Assembly: GCA_002429615.1 (NCBI GenBank)
Contig: DJAN01000206.1
Location: 1 to 23,069 of the forward strand
Length of the DNA: 23,069 nucleotides
From: Lysobacteraceae bacterium UBA6001
GTDB lineage: Bacteria > Pseudomonadota > Gammaproteobacteria > Xanthomonadales > Xanthomonadaceae
Direction: 5' to 3'
The translations under genes were made by a program, and so were the position numbers. Shown in pieces: positions 21,977 through 23,069 of the stretch. How positions within the stretch are numbered: position 1 is the first letter of the stretch; every line of letters begins with the position of its first letter. Below the pieces are notes generated by a model that saw nothing but the letters and a program-made list of their open reading frames with translations, had not been told where the DNA came from and made no database searches.

Positions 21977-22318
21977 TTACTTCTTGGCTTCTTCGGCGGC
22001 GTCCTTCGCCTGAGCGGCGGTGTCTTCCGCAGCCTTGGCGGTGTCGGCAGCAGCGTCGGCAGCGGCGTCGGTGGTCGCACCGGCAGCGGTCTGCGCAGCG
22101 TCGGCAGCGGTGTCGGCAGCGGTCGCGGCGGTGTCAGCGGCGGCCTGGGCAGCGTCGGCGGTCTGGGCGCCGGCAGCAGCAGCCTGGTCGGCAGCAGCCT
22201 GGGCGTCGGTGGCGGCTTCGTTGGCCGAAGCGGCGGCGTCCTGCGCCTGTTCCGGCTTCGAGCAGGCAGCCAGGGCCAGGCCCAGGGCCATCGCGATCAG
22301 CAGCTTGTTGATGCTCAT
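21977..22318 (-). CDS. Ala-rich lipoprotein (113 aa)
   Basis: ATG 22318 gives MSINKLLIAMALGLALAAC, a clear lipoprotein signal with lipobox LAAC and Cys19. Ser at +2 predicts outer-membrane sorting. A GAGG lies upstream at about 10 nt. The mature ~95 residues are about half Ala in a repeating Ala-Ala-Asp-Thr/Ala pattern without Pro after the start, ending in charged residues (AKDAAEEAKK). This predicts a long continuous helix, similar to LEA-like or Lpp-like helical proteins. The coding DNA shows matching imperfect GTCGGCAGCGG repeats at about 22040-22190. It has its own promoter and terminator and is probably a paralogue of the neighbouring lipoprotein. Confidence 0.82.
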   Translation of the reverse strand: MSINKLLIAMALGLALAACSKPEQAQDAAASANEAATDAQAAADQAAAAGAQTADAAQAAADTAATAADTAADAAQTAAGATTDAAADAAADTAKAAEDTAAQAKDAAEEAKK

Positions 22319-22370
22319 TTGTCTCAATCCTCGTCGTTAGTTAGGCAACGCGCTATTGCGCGCCCCCAAC

Positions 22371-22398
22371 ATGATGACAAGCCAAAGACCGGTGTCAA
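22371..22398 (-). promoter_or_regulatory. Sigma-70-like promoter of the second lipoprotein gene
   Basis: On the minus strand TTGACA (22398-22393) is a perfect -35, followed by a 16-bp spacer and CATCAT (22376-22371). The leader is about 45 nt and begins with a small hairpin CGCGC-AATA-GCGCG (22362-22349). The remaining 42 bp to the thiolase stop hold a run of seven G but no clear terminator. Confidence 0.6.
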
Positions 22399-22440
22399 GC
22401 ACACCCGCATTCATCTTTTACGGGGGGGTGTGAATTCCAA

Positions 22441-23069
22441 TCAAATCAATTCGATGGCAATGGCCGTCGCTTCGCCGCCGCCGATGCACAGAGTAGCGAT
22501 GCCACGCTTGCCGCCGCGCTTGCGCAACGCGTTCACCAACGTCACCACCAGGCGCGCGCCGGAGGCGCCGATGGGATGGCCGAGCGCGCACGCACCGCCA
22601 TTCACGTTGACCTTCGCCGGGTCCAGGCCGAGCTGCTTGATCGGCGCCATCGCCACCACCGCGAAGGCCTCGTTGATCTCGAACAGGTCCACGTCCTCCA
22701 GCTTCCAGCCGGTCTGCGCGACCAGCTTCTCGATTGCCGCGATCGGGGCGGTGGTGAACCACTCCGGCTCCTGCGAGAAGGTCGCGTGGCCGGCGATCCG
22801 CGCCAGCGGCGTGACCCCGCGCCGACGCGCTTCCTCGGCGCTGAGCAGCACGGTGGCGGCGGCGCCGTCGGAGATGCTCGACGAGCTCGCCGCGGTCACC
22901 GTGCCGTCCTTCTTGAAGGCCGGCTTCAGCGTCGGGATGCGGCTGATGTCCGACTTGCCCGGCTGTTCGTCCTCGGCGTACTCGACTTCGCCCTTGCGGC
23001 CGGCGACCTTCACCGCGACGATCTCGTCGGCGAACGCACCCGCGGCCTGCGCGGCCTGCGCGCGCTGCA
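22441..23069 (-). CDS. Acetyl-CoA acetyltransferase (thiolase), C-terminal part
   Basis: The last 208 residues of a thiolase whose 5' end, including the N-terminal nucleophilic Cys, lies beyond the window edge. Conserved C-terminal elements are present: NEAFA, GGACALGHPIGASGAR with the catalytic His, and CIGGGEATA with the second catalytic Cys. The segment KKDGTVTAASSSSISDGAA is the typical substrate-loop region, with Ser where many thiolases have Asn. The enzyme condenses or cleaves acetoacetyl-CoA or longer 3-ketoacyl-CoA; the length preference cannot be told. The frame is open to the right edge, so an internal GTG at 23013 is not the start. No terminator is evident before the lipoprotein promoter. 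Confidence 0.93.
   Translation of the reverse strand, partial: QRAQAAQAAGAFADEIVAVKVAGRKGEVEYAEDEQPGKSDISRIPTLKPAFKKDGTVTAASSSSISDGAAATVLLSAEEARRRGVTPLARIAGHATFSQEPEWFTTAPIAAIEKLVAQTGWKLEDVDLFEINEAFAVVAMAPIKQLGLDPAKVNVNGGACALGHPIGASGARLVVTLVNALRKRGGKRGIATLCIGGGEATAIAIELI

Noticed and set aside
22040..22190. Short tandem-like GTCGGCAGCGG repeats suggestive of a CRISPR or satellite
   Set aside because: Units are imperfect, without spacers, and in frame with the Ala-Asp repeats of the lipoprotein; they reflect protein repeats.

Overview
The window is high-GC chromosomal DNA, densely packed with short-spaced or overlapping genes. The order mucD-lepA-lepB-DUF4845-rnc-era-recO, the protein sequences, and an inverted pair of GTAG-headed REP elements all point to a gammaproteobacterium of the Xanthomonadaceae/Lysobacteraceae (Stenotrophomonas, Pseudoxanthomonas, Lysobacter or Luteimonas-like). 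This placement comes from recalled family knowledge, not a database search.

Region 1 (1-6115, + strand) is a housekeeping block: the 3' end of a DegQ/MucD-type periplasmic protease, a small secreted Cys-rich ORF, then lepA (EF4), lepB (signal peptidase I), a DUF4845 membrane protein, rnc, era and recO. Spacing is tight: DUF4845/rnc overlap by 14 nt and rnc/era share GTGA.

Region 2 (6122-9740) holds a receiver-HPt protein on the minus strand, divergent from rlmD (23S rRNA m5U1939 methyltransferase). A CYTH/triphosphate tunnel protein, a REP pair and a FrnE-like DsbA oxidoreductase follow.

Region 3 (9757-12493, +) is nagZ-hpt-MTIP, a likely operon joining peptidoglycan recycling to purine/methylthioinosine salvage. 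It is followed by a separately promoted cold-shock gene with a strong terminator.

Region 4 (12531-21425) has an orphan FAD monooxygenase convergent with a minus-strand DNA-repair operon. In transcription order this is exonuclease, a 60-codon candidate gene, ATP-dependent DNA ligase, Lhr-type DEXH helicase and PdeM metallophosphoesterase, with every junction overlapping. An AidB-type acyl-CoA dehydrogenase diverges from the operon across only 95 bp. This is the most interesting part of the window: a known four-gene repair cluster with an unrecognised small ORF inside it and an alkylation-response homologue next door.

Region 5 (21447-23069, minus) carries two Ala-rich lipoproteins, probably paralogues, separated by a strong terminator, then the 3' part of a thiolase running off the window.

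No tRNA, rRNA, CRISPR array, transposase gene or prophage was seen. Intergenic gaps are all below 300 bp.
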